Assembly (NCBI GenBank): GCA_042093735.1 | Contig: JBELEM010000007.1 | Span: 4,755-68,754, forward strand | DNA length: 64,000 nt | Source: Hellea sp042093735 | GTDB taxonomy: Bacteria; Pseudomonadota; Alphaproteobacteria; Caulobacterales; Maricaulaceae | Direction: 5' to 3' | Part shown: positions 1 through 8,943 of the stretch, one piece after another | Layout of the letters: each line of letters begins with the position of its first letter | How positions within the stretch are numbered: the first letter of the stretch is position 1 | Program-made: the position numbers and the translations under genes | Notes under the pieces: generated by a model | Told to the model about the DNA's origin: nothing | Databases searched by the model: none | The model's input: only the letters and a program-made list of their open reading frames with translations

Positions 1-291
1 TGGAACTGATATTCCAAAACCTAATAACGCAACTAATTCATGTTGTCTGATCAGTTTAACATAAGTTAGAAGAACGCTTACTACTATTGTAAAAATAAAT
101 ATTCTGTCAAAAATAACTGGTGCTCTTAACCCCATATATTTGAAAGTATCAATGAACCCTCCACCACCTGCAAGAATATCACTGCCGTTTGCAAGACTAT
201 CTAGAAGTCCAATTAAAACTAAAAAACCAAATACAGTCGTGACCCAGATGGCGAAGAAAGTTTTTGATAAATAAGATAGAAGTTTAATCAT
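1..291 (-). CDS. lptG: LPS export permease LptG, N-terminal part (cut by window edge)
   Basis: Encodes the first ~97 residues of an LptF/LptG-family inner-membrane permease. It begins MIKLLSYLSKTFF, with hydrophobic segments near residues 12-32 and 62-82 and the family-like stretch LIRQHELVALLGFG. LptG pairs with LptF and the LptB ATPase to pull LPS out of the inner membrane. Its ATG overlaps the lptF stop by one base (TAATG), so the two are probably translationally coupled. The rest lies beyond position 1. Assignment as LptG rather than LptF rests on its order downstream of lptF, the usual arrangement. Confidence 0.88.
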   Translation of the reverse strand, partial: MIKLLSYLSKTFFAIWVTTVFGFLVLIGLLDSLANGSDILAGGGGFIDTFKYMGLRAPVIFDRIFIFTIVVSVLLTYVKLIRQHELVALLGFGISVP

Positions 292-1499
292 TAATTTAGC
301 TTTTCTTTTGCTGAGAAAATAGCATTAACTTTAATTCTTACTTTTTCTTTCATGTAAGTGATGTAATGTGAAACTGCGGTGAGAGGGGGTTGCCCCATTT
401 TAAATGCACTCTTTCGAAATAGCCAAAAAGCAAATAATGCTACAACAACTATTGTAGGCCATATCCCTGTCCATGGAGGAATTTTTCCTGCCGCGCCAAG
501 GCTTTGGCCAAATTCGAGAGTTTTTTGGAGTGAAATTAAAAATATAACACCTATGGCAATGCCTGCTGAAGACGGGTTACGTCCATAGTTTAAGCCAAAT
601 GGTACTGCAATAAATGGTAGTATTAATAATAAGATAGATTTGGATAATCTTAGGTGTAGGGCTGCATTATTTACGTTTTGGGGTACCTTGAATTCTGTGT
701 AATCACCTTTTCTATTGCCTAAAAGCTCTAATGAGGTCATTTCTCTCTCATCATCACCACGTATCCTGAAGTTTATTTCACTGGCTACCCCAGCTATGGA
801 GCTACTTTCAAAACTAAGATCTCCATCTAGCTGTTTCTCTTCTAAAACTTGGTAAATTTGTCCCTTTGAAAGTTGCAATACAGGTTCTTGTGTTTTTTCC
901 CTAACAATTAGTTTTCCTTGTTTTGCCGTGGTAAGTCTCAATTGGTTCTGTTCATTGTTATCCTTATTCTTTTCATAAATAAATATTGGGCCAATTGCAG
1001 CACCGGGTAAATCAGTCCCTGCAAAAAAAGTACGATTGCCAACAGTGGTAAATGTGCCCTCTCTTAGAGCGGCTGTGAATGATTGTTGTTTTACAGAGTG
1101 TTCTACTTGTCGGTAATTATACCTCCCAACGGGCTGCATGTAGCCTTCGATAAATAATGTTATTATTGCTAAAAATAAACCTAGTAATAGGAAAGGCTTT
1201 GTCATTTGAAACAATGAAACCCCAGCTCCGAGAGCTGCTGTAAGCTCACTTGATTTACTGAATCGATCCACAGTTATTATGACTCCTAAAAGTAGTGCCA
1301 TAGGTACGGCTATCCCTAGATAATAGGGTAATAAATTAATAATCATTTGTGAGGTGTCACTCGCTGGGTTAGATGAATTGGCAACTACCTGAAATATTCG
1401 CAACAAGCGTTCCATCAAAAGTACACAGCAAGCAAATATAATAAGTCCCCCGATCGTAACGGAGGCCTTCTTCATTAGATATGCATTAAGTTTACCCAT
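291..1499 (-). CDS. lptF: LPS export permease LptF
   Basis: A 402-residue protein with the LptF/LptG (YjgP/YjgQ) layout: three N-terminal membrane segments (about 12-38, 53-75, 95-118), a periplasmic beta-jellyroll-like region (about 130-280), then three C-terminal membrane segments (about 285-362). It forms the LptB2FG transporter that extracts LPS for transport to the outer membrane. Length is normal for the family. The first of a two-gene lptF-lptG operon, it diverges from the DUF2141 gene across about 100 bp. Ordinary gene with no missing parts. Confidence 0.93.
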   Translation of the reverse strand: MGKLNAYLMKKASVTIGGLIIFACCVLLMERLLRIFQVVANSSNPASDTSQMIINLLPYYLGIAVPMALLLGVIITVDRFSKSSELTAALGAGVSLFQMTKPFLLLGLFLAIITLFIEGYMQPVGRYNYRQVEHSVKQQSFTAALREGTFTTVGNRTFFAGTDLPGAAIGPIFIYEKNKDNNEQNQLRLTTAKQGKLIVREKTQEPVLQLSKGQIYQVLEEKQLDGDLSFESSSIAGVASEINFRIRGDDEREMTSLELLGNRKGDYTEFKVPQNVNNAALHLRLSKSILLLILPFIAVPFGLNYGRNPSSAGIAIGVIFLISLQKTLEFGQSLGAAGKIPPWTGIWPTIVVVALFAFWLFRKSAFKMGQPPLTAVSHYITYMKEKVRIKVNAIFSAKEKLN

Positions 1500-1600
1500 A
1501 TATTATTTAACTGCTAAAAAACCTTTACTTCATATGGCTATAAATCATATAATTAGATAAACGGCCAATACATTAATGGTCGCATTATAGAGGCTTAACC

Positions 1601-2170
1601 GTGAATGCAAACTTCATTAACAATTTTTTTCTTAGTTCGTCTGTTGTTTTATATTTTTTAGCCTTTTCTTTAAATGCTTATGCTATAGATACATCATACT
1701 CAAAAGGGTCTAAAGTCGGTCCCCGGGGTAAGATATCTGAAATAGGGTTAGAGCATAATTTAGAGCTATACAAATTTGATGAAGCAGACTCTTGCGTAGA
1801 TAAATCAACTCAAATCAGAACGTTAATTACTAATTTATCCAAGTCTGGAATAGTTAAGGTTGAACTCTTTGGTAAAAAGAATTTTATGAAAAAGTCGGGA
1901 AAGTTAAGAAGAATTCGTATTCCTGCAGATAGTGATAAAGTTAGCTTGTGTATAAATGTACCAGCACCAGGAGAATATGCTTTAGTTAGTTATCATGACA
2001 AGGATGGAAATAGAAAATTAAAAAAAGCTTGGAATCTGAAACCTAAAGAACCTTATGGGGTGTCGAATAACCCGGTAATAGAAAGCTTACGACTACCAAG
2101 GTGGACTGAAGCAAGTTTCTATGTACCGCAAGAGGGTATTGAGGTTGTAATAAATTTAGTAAAACCCTAA
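1601..2170 (+). CDS. DUF2141-family secreted protein
   Basis: A 189-residue protein with a clear signal peptide (residues 1-28, cleavage after NAYA). The mature part has two cysteines (C65, C117) and the DUF2141 signature region YHDKDGNRKL near 131-140, followed by the PYGVSNN stretch. DUF2141 proteins are small predicted periplasmic or surface beta-sandwich proteins of unknown function, common in alphaproteobacteria. The start is GTG with an AGAGG box eight bases upstream. It is the first gene of the envelope cluster running to 8939, separated from the next gene by 56 bp. The link to lipid or polymer export is by neighbourhood only. Confidence 0.8.
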   Translation: MNANFINNFFLSSSVVLYFLAFSLNAYAIDTSYSKGSKVGPRGKISEIGLEHNLELYKFDEADSCVDKSTQIRTLITNLSKSGIVKVELFGKKNFMKKSGKLRRIRIPADSDKVSLCINVPAPGEYALVSYHDKDGNRKLKKAWNLKPKEPYGVSNNPVIESLRLPRWTEASFYVPQEGIEVVINLVKP

Positions 2171-2226
2171 TTGCTTGAATTATATTATTAGTTTAAGTGG
2201 TGAATCCTGATTGTTACGGAGCTTAA

Positions 2227-3378
2227 GTGCCTTTATCCTCGTTAAAAATAGAAATTGTGAGTAATAAAGAGCAGATTATTAGGTTTTTAGCCTTACCTGA
2301 TAAAATTTATAAAGAGGATAGTTCCTGGAGGCCTCAACTAAAATTTGAACGTAAGGCTCAGATAAATCCAATTAGTAATCCTAGTGCGCCAAGTTTTGAT
2401 AATAGAGTTCTTTTTATAGCAACCAAAAACGGTGAGGATGCCGGTCGCATTGCTGCTTTTATCAATGAGGGCCATAACAAACATTCTAAAAAAAATGATG
2501 GTTTTTTTGGTTTTTTTGATTGTCTAGCAGATAATTTACTTGGACAACTATTGCTTGAAAGCGCTGAGAATTGGTTAAAAGGCCGAGGTGTAGAGCGAAT
2601 TATAGGTCCGGCAAATTGGAGTGTAAATGAAGAATGTGGCCTTTTAATTTCAGGTTTTGATACCCCGCCTGTTGTTATGATGCTCCATGGTAAAGAGGAA
2701 TATAAAGGACTTGTTGAAGGCTTTGGCTATACAAAGGCAATAGACATGTTTGCTTATCAAGCTGAATTATCGGCTGGCTACCCAAGGCCGAAAATAACCC
2801 AAATGATGGTAAAGTCAGCAGACCGCAACAGTGATATTAAAGTTCGATCTATGCGACTAGGTAAATTTAGAGATGAGTTAAATATTGTCATGGATATTTT
2901 TAACGATGCATGGTCGGAGAATTGGGGTTTTGTGCCATTTGATGACACAAAAATAGAACACATGGCCAACGAAATTAAGCCTATTATGTTCAAAGAAGGC
3001 TTATGGATCGGTGAGTATCAAGGGAGACCTATAGCTTATATTTGGATGATACCAGATGTAAATGAAGCTACAAGGGGTTTAAATGGTTCAATTCTACCAT
3101 TTGGCTGGGTTAAATTACTTTGGCGATTAAAGATAAAGGGGGTTAAACAGGCTAGAATACCTTTAATGGGATTACGTAAAGAATTTCATAATACTAGAAT
3201 AGGGTTATCATTAGTAGCCAAACTTTGCGAGACCGTTTTCGAAGCGGGCAGGAAAAAAGGTTTTAGTCACTGTGAATTAAGTTGGATACTGGAGAATAAT
3301 TCAGGGATGATATCAATATGTGAACAAGCAAGTGCCGTTCCATACAAAAAATACAGAATGTACCAAAAGAAAATATAA
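2227..3378 (+). CDS. GNAT-like acyltransferase of unknown substrate
   Basis: A 383-residue soluble protein resembling the long GNAT-like family found beside nucleotidyltransferase and CDP-alcohol phosphotransferase genes in alphaproteobacteria. Conserved-looking pieces include FFGFFDC, GPANWSVNEECGLL and GFDTPPVVMM in the N-terminal half, and a second acyltransferase-like region in the C-terminal half. The start is GTG preceded by GGAG. The stop overlaps the next ATG by one base (TAATG), so it is co-translated with the MobA-like gene. Acylation of a sugar or lipid head group is an inference; the family has no proven substrate known to me. Confidence 0.65.
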   Translation: MPLSSLKIEIVSNKEQIIRFLALPDKIYKEDSSWRPQLKFERKAQINPISNPSAPSFDNRVLFIATKNGEDAGRIAAFINEGHNKHSKKNDGFFGFFDCLADNLLGQLLLESAENWLKGRGVERIIGPANWSVNEECGLLISGFDTPPVVMMLHGKEEYKGLVEGFGYTKAIDMFAYQAELSAGYPRPKITQMMVKSADRNSDIKVRSMRLGKFRDELNIVMDIFNDAWSENWGFVPFDDTKIEHMANEIKPIMFKEGLWIGEYQGRPIAYIWMIPDVNEATRGLNGSILPFGWVKLLWRLKIKGVKQARIPLMGLRKEFHNTRIGLSLVAKLCETVFEAGRKKGFSHCELSWILENNSGMISICEQASAVPYKKYRMYQKKI

Positions 3379-4133
3379 TGGTTAATGTTATTATCTTAGC
3401 TGGGCAAAGAAAAGGGTTGAAAGATACTCTTTGTTTAAATGCGGGTGTCAGTCATAAAGCTCTGGTGCCTATCAATGGCACACCAATGATAGATTATGTA
3501 ATTAAAACTCTATTAAAATCAAATTTAAACAAACCATTTGGTGTTTCTGGATTTGATGCGGATCACCATAAATACTTAGAGGATTTACCAAGTGATGATG
3601 GCCCGGCAGGAAGTGCGCTAATATCGTTAACGAAAAGAAATGAATTTCCAACGCTTTTAACTACATGTGATCACCCACTTTTATCTACAGATATGTTAAA
3701 AATTTTTGTTGAAAAGGCTCAACAAAATGGCGCTGATTTTTCCATGGCGTTTGCAGAAAAATCAGTAATACAAAGCTCCTACCCCACAGTAAAAAGAACC
3801 TATTGGAATTTTTCTGATATATCTGTTTCTGGTTGTAATTTGTTTTATATTGCTAACCCTAAAGGGTTAGCAATTTTTGAATATTGGAAAAAAGTACAAC
3901 ACCTTAGGAAAAATCCAATTAAATTGGCGATAAATATCTCATGGTTCTTGTTAATAAAATATCTATTAGGAAGATTAGAATTAAAAGAGGCTTTTAGCCA
4001 TATTTCTATCAAACTAAATTTATCAGCTAAAGCAGTTATAATTCCAATAGCTGAGGCGGCTATTGATGTCGATAAGCCAGCTGATAAAGACCTGGTGGAA
4101 GAGATACTAAAAAGACCAAAATATGCGCCCTAA
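3378..4133 (+). CDS. MobA-like nucleotidyltransferase
   Basis: A 251-residue protein with a glycosyltransferase-A/NTP-transferase fold. It begins VNVIILAGQRKG, an altered form of the LAGGxGxR nucleotide-binding loop. The metal-binding region is TTCDHPLL, with Asp98. The glycine loop carries Gln and Lys where the second Gly and Arg would be, so activity on NTPs is not assured. It overlaps both neighbours (1 bp upstream, 11 bp downstream), tying it to the flippase/phosphotransferase fusion. It may supply an activated alcohol to that enzyme, or be a degenerate partner. Confidence 0.68.
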   Translation: MVNVIILAGQRKGLKDTLCLNAGVSHKALVPINGTPMIDYVIKTLLKSNLNKPFGVSGFDADHHKYLEDLPSDDGPAGSALISLTKRNEFPTLLTTCDHPLLSTDMLKIFVEKAQQNGADFSMAFAEKSVIQSSYPTVKRTYWNFSDISVSGCNLFYIANPKGLAIFEYWKKVQHLRKNPIKLAINISWFLLIKYLLGRLELKEAFSHISIKLNLSAKAVIIPIAEAAIDVDKPADKDLVEEILKRPKYAP

Positions 4134-6609
4134 TTTAAATGTTCAATCTAAACACACCGTGGGAAGGCGCATAGCTGCAAATACAGGTTTGATGGTAGCA
4201 TCAAAGTCGACAGCTGTTTTTTTAGGTTTGGGAAGTATATTGCTAGCAACGAAAAGTTTAAGCGCCTCTGAATTGGGTATAATACTTTTTTTACATGCTT
4301 ACATGCTTTTCTTTTCTGAAGTTACTGCTTTCCAGTCATGGCAGTCGCTTATTAGATATGGCACAGATGACCTTAAAAATAATGATGCTACCAGAATATC
4401 CGCGTTATTAAAGTTTGGATTAAAAATTGATGCTATTTCTGCAGTTTTTGGTTTCCTTATATCCATTAGCATTTTTTTTGGTGTTTTTAGCTTATCGAAC
4501 TCTATACCTGGCTTACTTAACACCGACTTACCTTATGTGATGGATAATCTTAAATATTTTGCAGTTTTCTACTGTTCTTTGATTTTATTAAGACAAAGGG
4601 GAGTTGGGGTCGGTGTCTTTCGTTTATTTGATAAATTTCATATATTGGCAATTCACGGCCTTGTTATGCCAATCACGCGATTTTTAGGTGTTATAATAGC
4701 AGTAAATAATGATGCAGGCTTCACAGGATTTCTTCTTGCTTGGTACATAGGTTCAATGGCTGCCTACTTCTTTCTGCCTGCAATGGCTCTGTTAGAATTA
4801 AGGTCACGTGGTTTATTAATGTTAGTTATACGCACAAAGTCCCCGCTTTTGAGAGCAAGAAGAGGATTATGGAAATTTATGATTAAATCTAATATTGACT
4901 CAACACTATCGGCATCAACGACACATTTACCGGCATTAATGGTGATGGGAGTGTTTGGTTCTACATGGGTGGCTATTTATAGAATTGCTGAGGAAGCGGC
5001 CAAACTACTCTCTGAAGGCTTTAAACTCCTTGACCAGGTAATTTATCCCGAGCTTGCTAAAATGATAAGCCTTGGCGAAGCTGAAAAAATATGGGAATTA
5101 GTTAAAAAGACAGCGATATCATTACTGAGTTTTGGTCTCGCGATCGCATTTATAGTAAAAGTTGGAGGGCCTGATTTATTAAGTATGGTCTTCTCTGTTG
5201 ACTATGCAATGGCTGCACCACTTGCCTCACTCCTAATTTTTGCAGCAGCCGTGACAGGTATAGCTGCTCCATTATATCCAGTTTTATATGCAGCAGACAA
5301 ACCTGAAAGAGCTATTTATGCCCGCGGAACGGGAGTAGTAGTCTATATTGCCGCCTTTATATTTCTGAGTTTCTTAATCGGAAAAATGGCCCCTGGTTGG
5401 GCAGCAATTCTTGCCAATATTACATCTGTGGGAATCTTAGTTTATTTAACTCAAGGTACATTAAGAAGTGTTATCGAGGGTAAAAAATCAAAATTGGATG
5501 TCTATGCTGATAAATTGATAAACTTCATAGGAGTTTCCGAATTAAAGTTGTGGGGTATGCCTTTGGTGAAATGGCAACGGCGTGCAATGAGTAAGGCTAC
5601 ATCAAATACTAATTCAGGGGTTATTTATTTGCAATTAAATTGGGTTTTATCGTCAGGTCTCGCTAAAGCTTTTGCTAGGGGAAATAAAATAGCATTAATT
5701 TCTGGCGATAAAATTATTGGTACTAATGGCATAGAAAAAGATACAGCACTTAAGATAATTGGAAAAAATTCAAATGTTTTAAAAGGAACTAATATTGATG
5801 GGTGTAAACCAGAGGATTTAGATAATGGTTATAACAAGGCGCTGAGAAAAACAGAACAACCTTATGCCCTTGATCTTAATAAAACACCACCATCTGAAAT
5901 TATGCGCCGACAATTTGCGAGCTCCTATAAAGGCATAACTGATTTTGTGACTAAGTGGATTTGGCCTATCCCTGCATTTTATGTCACACGTTTGTTTGCT
6001 GCCTTAAGATTCTCACCAAATATGGTGACTACTATAGGCCTTATATTAATGTTCGCTGCTTTGTATTATTTTTGGGTAGGTGAGTGGGCTTTAGGTTTTC
6101 TGACAGGCTGGCTCATGACTTTTTTGGATACTGTAGATGGCAAGTTAGCAAGAACTACTATGACTTATTCATGGTGGGGTAATATTTATGATCATGGCAT
6201 AGATTTAATTCATCCACCGTTTTGGTATTGGGCGTGGTTTGTTGGTTTAGGCGGAGTATTTACTTGGCAAAATCTTCAATCTGATCTCATGAGTTTAACT
6301 TTGGTGGCTATTTTAGCCGGATACGTCATTGATAGAATTATCGAAGGTATTTTTATAGCTAAGCATGGTTTTCATATTCATGTGTGGAAACCTATTAATT
6401 CTTTCATGCGGTTTATTACTGCGCGCAGAAACCCAAATATGTTTGTATTCATGATGGGAATATGTTTTTTACCATTGTTTCCAGATGCAGGTAAATGGGG
6501 TTTCTATGCAGTTGGAATTTGGACTTGGGTATGTATATTTTTTAATCTAATTGTATTATTTTATAGTATGTTTTTGCCAAAGCCAGCACAAAGCTGGATG
6601 AGTGGATAA
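4123..6609 (+). CDS. Flippase / CDP-alcohol phosphatidyltransferase fusion protein
   Basis: An 828-residue membrane protein with two recognisable parts. Residues ~10-445 look like a Wzx-type polysaccharide/lipid flippase with about a dozen hydrophobic segments. Residues ~594-828 form a CDP-alcohol phosphatidyltransferase with the complete catalytic signature: D669, D672, G673, A676, R677, G686, D690, D694, in exact spacing. Between them, residues ~500-593 are soluble and resemble the short region preceding the transferase in stand-alone alphaproteobacterial homologues (NKALRKTEQPY). The transferase would move a phospho-alcohol from a CDP carrier to an acceptor; the flippase would translocate a lipid-linked product. 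The reading frame is open throughout. One-base overlap with the HAD gene. Confidence 0.8.
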   Translation: MRPNLNVQSKHTVGRRIAANTGLMVASKSTAVFLGLGSILLATKSLSASELGIILFLHAYMLFFSEVTAFQSWQSLIRYGTDDLKNNDATRISALLKFGLKIDAISAVFGFLISISIFFGVFSLSNSIPGLLNTDLPYVMDNLKYFAVFYCSLILLRQRGVGVGVFRLFDKFHILAIHGLVMPITRFLGVIIAVNNDAGFTGFLLAWYIGSMAAYFFLPAMALLELRSRGLLMLVIRTKSPLLRARRGLWKFMIKSNIDSTLSASTTHLPALMVMGVFGSTWVAIYRIAEEAAKLLSEGFKLLDQVIYPELAKMISLGEAEKIWELVKKTAISLLSFGLAIAFIVKVGGPDLLSMVFSVDYAMAAPLASLLIFAAAVTGIAAPLYPVLYAADKPERAIYARGTGVVVYIAAFIFLSFLIGKMAPGWAAILANITSVGILVYLTQGTLRSVIEGKKSKLDVYADKLINFIGVSELKLWGMPLVKWQRRAMSKATSNTNSGVIYLQLNWVLSSGLAKAFARGNKIALISGDKIIGTNGIEKDTALKIIGKNSNVLKGTNIDGCKPEDLDNGYNKALRKTEQPYALDLNKTPPSEIMRRQFASSYKGITDFVTKWIWPIPAFYVTRLFAALRFSPNMVTTIGLILMFAALYYFWVGEWALGFLTGWLMTFLDTVDGKLARTTMTYSWWGNIYDHGIDLIHPPFWYWAWFVGLGGVFTWQNLQSDLMSLTLVAILAGYVIDRIIEGIFIAKHGFHIHVWKPINSFMRFITARRNPNMFVFMMGICFLPLFPDAGKWGFYAVGIWTWVCIFFNLIVLFYSMFLPKPAQSWMSG

Positions 6610-7277
6610 TGAAAAATATTATAATATTTGATCTTGACTATACATTGACCAAGAAAGGTACGTGGGGGAGATTTGTTCTTCATACTGTTAAGTATAAACC
6701 TTGGATATGGCTACCTTTAATATTATCAGCTGGTTTTGCGCAGTGGCGTTATAAAGCTGGTTATAGTCCAAGAATATCTGTTAAGCAGAGTATGATGAAA
6801 TGGAGTATGGTTGGCCATTCGAAAGCTAAGATGAAAAGACTAGCTGATGAATTCGCAAAGAATGAAGTTTCTCATGGTTTACGTCCAGGGGCTATTGAGG
6901 CACTTAATTATCATAAATCCTCTGGTGATATAATAATTATAGCAAGTGCAGCTGTTGACCTAATAGTGAAGCCCATAGCAGAATTATTAAAAATTGATTA
7001 TTGGGTTGCTACTAATATGAGATGGATAAATAACTGTTTAAGTGAAGAATTTGCATCGAAAAATTGTTATGGTTCTGAAAAACTAGAAAGAGTTAAGCAA
7101 CTATTAGACAATACTCTAGCGTATAATAGGAATGAAATCTTTATTAAAATGTATACTGATAGCGTGTCAGATATTGATATATTAAGGTTTAGTGATGCGG
7201 GGGTTGCTGTCAATCCAGATAGAAAGCTGGCTAAAGTCGCTATTGACGAAAATTTTGAATTGGTTAATTGGAACTAA
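6609..7277 (+). CDS. HAD-IB family phosphatase
   Basis: A 222-residue HAD-superfamily hydrolase. The nucleophile motif is IFDLDYTL with D8 and D10. The second motif is the IIIASAA region, and the later acidic motif is MYTDSVSDIDIL. Subclass IB members are phosphoserine-phosphatase-like and remove phosphate from small molecules. The TAATG overlap with the fusion gene shows it belongs to the same operon, so it may dephosphorylate the product or precursor of the CDP-alcohol phosphotransferase. The substrate cannot be read from the sequence. Confidence 0.8.
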   Translation: MKNIIIFDLDYTLTKKGTWGRFVLHTVKYKPWIWLPLILSAGFAQWRYKAGYSPRISVKQSMMKWSMVGHSKAKMKRLADEFAKNEVSHGLRPGAIEALNYHKSSGDIIIIASAAVDLIVKPIAELLKIDYWVATNMRWINNCLSEEFASKNCYGSEKLERVKQLLDNTLAYNRNEIFIKMYTDSVSDIDILRFSDAGVAVNPDRKLAKVAIDENFELVNWN

Positions 7278-7300
7278 ATTTTTACAATGGGTTTAATTAA

Positions 7301-8059
7301 ATGCATGCTATAATACTTTCTGCAGGCCGCGGTTCAAGGCTGTTACCTTTAACAACTGATTTACCAAAATGTTTACTTCCCGTTGGTTTGTCATCCGTTC
7401 TTGCCCTGCAAATTGATACTTTGTTAAACCAAGGAATAGAAAAAATAACCATTATAACTGGATTTAACTCTCACTTAGTTGAAGATGAGGTATTGTCTCG
7501 TGGGTACGGAGATAAAGTAAGTACTCTTTACAACCCTTTCTATCAGGTGGCAGACAACTTAGCTTCTTGCTGGATGGCAAGGCAAGAGATGAATAATAAC
7601 TTTCTACTCATAAATGGTGACACATTATTTAGCCCTGAATTACTCACAAAGGTATTAGCCGCTACTGCAAAAAATATATCAGTAACGATAGACCAAAAAG
7701 AACATTATGATGGTGATGACATGAAGGTTTCATTGAGTGGTTATCAACTTACTGCGATAGGTAAAACATTGCTACCTCAACAAACTCAAGGTGAATCCAT
7801 CGGCATGTTGCGCTTTATGAAAAATGGTCCAAGTATTTTTAAGAACGAGTTAGAGCGTTTGATGAGAATGGAAGAAGGTACAAAAAGTTGGTTTTTATCT
7901 GCAATAAATGGTTTAGCGTTATCAGGGAAGGTAGTTGATACCACCAATATTAAAGGAGAAAAGTGGGCTGAACTTGATACTCCCGAAGATTATGAAATTT
8001 GTTTGGACTTATTTGGCGGAAGTCAGATGCAAAGAAAAAGAATTGCTGCTATTAAGTAG
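7301..8059 (+). CDS. LicC-like phosphocholine cytidylyltransferase family protein
   Basis: A 252-residue nucleotidyltransferase. The N-terminal signature AGRGSRLLPLTTDLPK (residues 8-23) is intact, with R13 and K23 as phosphate-binding residues. NGDTLF carries metal-binding D107. The segment DNLASCWMARQEM matches the LicC-like subgroup, which makes CDP-choline and related CDP-activated phospho-alcohols. It is thus the most likely supplier of the CDP substrate for the phosphotransferase encoded two genes upstream. The gap to the HAD gene is 23 bp. The phospho-alcohol used (choline, inositol, ethanolamine, glycerol or other) is unknown. Confidence 0.78.
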   Translation: MHAIILSAGRGSRLLPLTTDLPKCLLPVGLSSVLALQIDTLLNQGIEKITIITGFNSHLVEDEVLSRGYGDKVSTLYNPFYQVADNLASCWMARQEMNNNFLLINGDTLFSPELLTKVLAATAKNISVTIDQKEHYDGDDMKVSLSGYQLTAIGKTLLPQQTQGESIGMLRFMKNGPSIFKNELERLMRMEEGTKSWFLSAINGLALSGKVVDTTNIKGEKWAELDTPEDYEICLDLFGGSQMQRKRIAAIK

Positions 8060-8129
8060 TTATTAAATTAATTATTGAGATTAATAGACTCCAAATAAAT
8101 AAATAAAATTATAATAGATATGATCAATT

Positions 8130-8939
8130 ATGAAAAAAGTTATTGAAAAGCCTAAACATTTACAAAACCCCAGAAGGGCTTTTGTAAAAAGGAATGGTAA
8201 AAAGCTTGTTAGGAAAATTGCAAGCTTTCAGTCCAAGCAATCAATTGTTCCAGATAGCCCGAAAATTGATAATAAATATTTTCCATTTCTTAAAAGCTTC
8301 ACAGATAATTGGCTAGACATTAAAGAGGAAGCATTGGAAGTAATGAAATTCAAAGAGGTTATTCCTGGTTTTCAAGATATTTCACCAGACCAATATCGTT
8401 TGGCAACAGAAAATAACTGGAAAACTTTTGTTTTGTTTGGATTTGGCAAGAGGTTAGAAAAAAATTCATCTCTCGCTCCAAAAACATCAAAATTGCTTGA
8501 GACTGTTCCAAACCTTCAGACTGCTATGTTTTCGATTTTAGCACCAGGATATCACATACCGGCTCACAGTGGAGTTACAAAAGGTATACTAAGGTCTCAT
8601 ATTGGACTTATAATTCCATCAGACTTTAAGAATTGTCGTATTCGTGTTGATAATACGATTACACCTTGGAAAGAGGGCGAGATTTTTGTATTTGACGATA
8701 CCTATGAACATGAAGTTTGGAATGATACAGATCAAGAGCGAGTTATTCTTTTATTTGATTTCGATAGACCTATGAAATTTTGGGGTCGATTGCTAAATGC
8801 TACTTTTCTCCAAGTAATGAAATTTACTGCTTTTTACCAAGATCCAAAGAAAAATTTAAAGTCAGCTGAAGACAGACTTGAGGATGCTATTCGTAAAGCG
8901 GGTGCAAATATTGAAGCAATGAGTGAGCCTGCATCTTAA
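8130..8939 (+). CDS. Aspartyl/asparaginyl beta-hydroxylase-fold dioxygenase (LpxO/OlsC-like)
   Basis: A 269-residue Fe(II)/2-oxoglutarate oxygenase of the Asp/Asn beta-hydroxylase family. The iron and cosubstrate motif includes PAHSG (H146), RSHIGLIIP, and FDDTYEHEVWN (H194), followed by the FDFDRPM ending of the fold. Bacterial members of this size include LpxO (lipid A hydroxylase) and OlsC (ornithine-lipid hydroxylase), and its place at the end of an envelope-lipid cluster favours a lipid substrate. The N-terminus is basic and lacks an obvious membrane helix, unlike LpxO. Convergent with gph, four bases apart. Confidence 0.8.
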   Translation: MKKVIEKPKHLQNPRRAFVKRNGKKLVRKIASFQSKQSIVPDSPKIDNKYFPFLKSFTDNWLDIKEEALEVMKFKEVIPGFQDISPDQYRLATENNWKTFVLFGFGKRLEKNSSLAPKTSKLLETVPNLQTAMFSILAPGYHIPAHSGVTKGILRSHIGLIIPSDFKNCRIRVDNTITPWKEGEIFVFDDTYEHEVWNDTDQERVILLFDFDRPMKFWGRLLNATFLQVMKFTAFYQDPKKNLKSAEDRLEDAIRKAGANIEAMSEPAS

Positions 8940-8943
8940 GCAA

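Noticed and set aside
2485..2520. Homopolymer A and T runs in the GNAT-like gene as a programmed frameshift site
   Set aside because: The frame continues normally through SKKNDGFFGFFDC, which looks conserved; no alternative product is evident.
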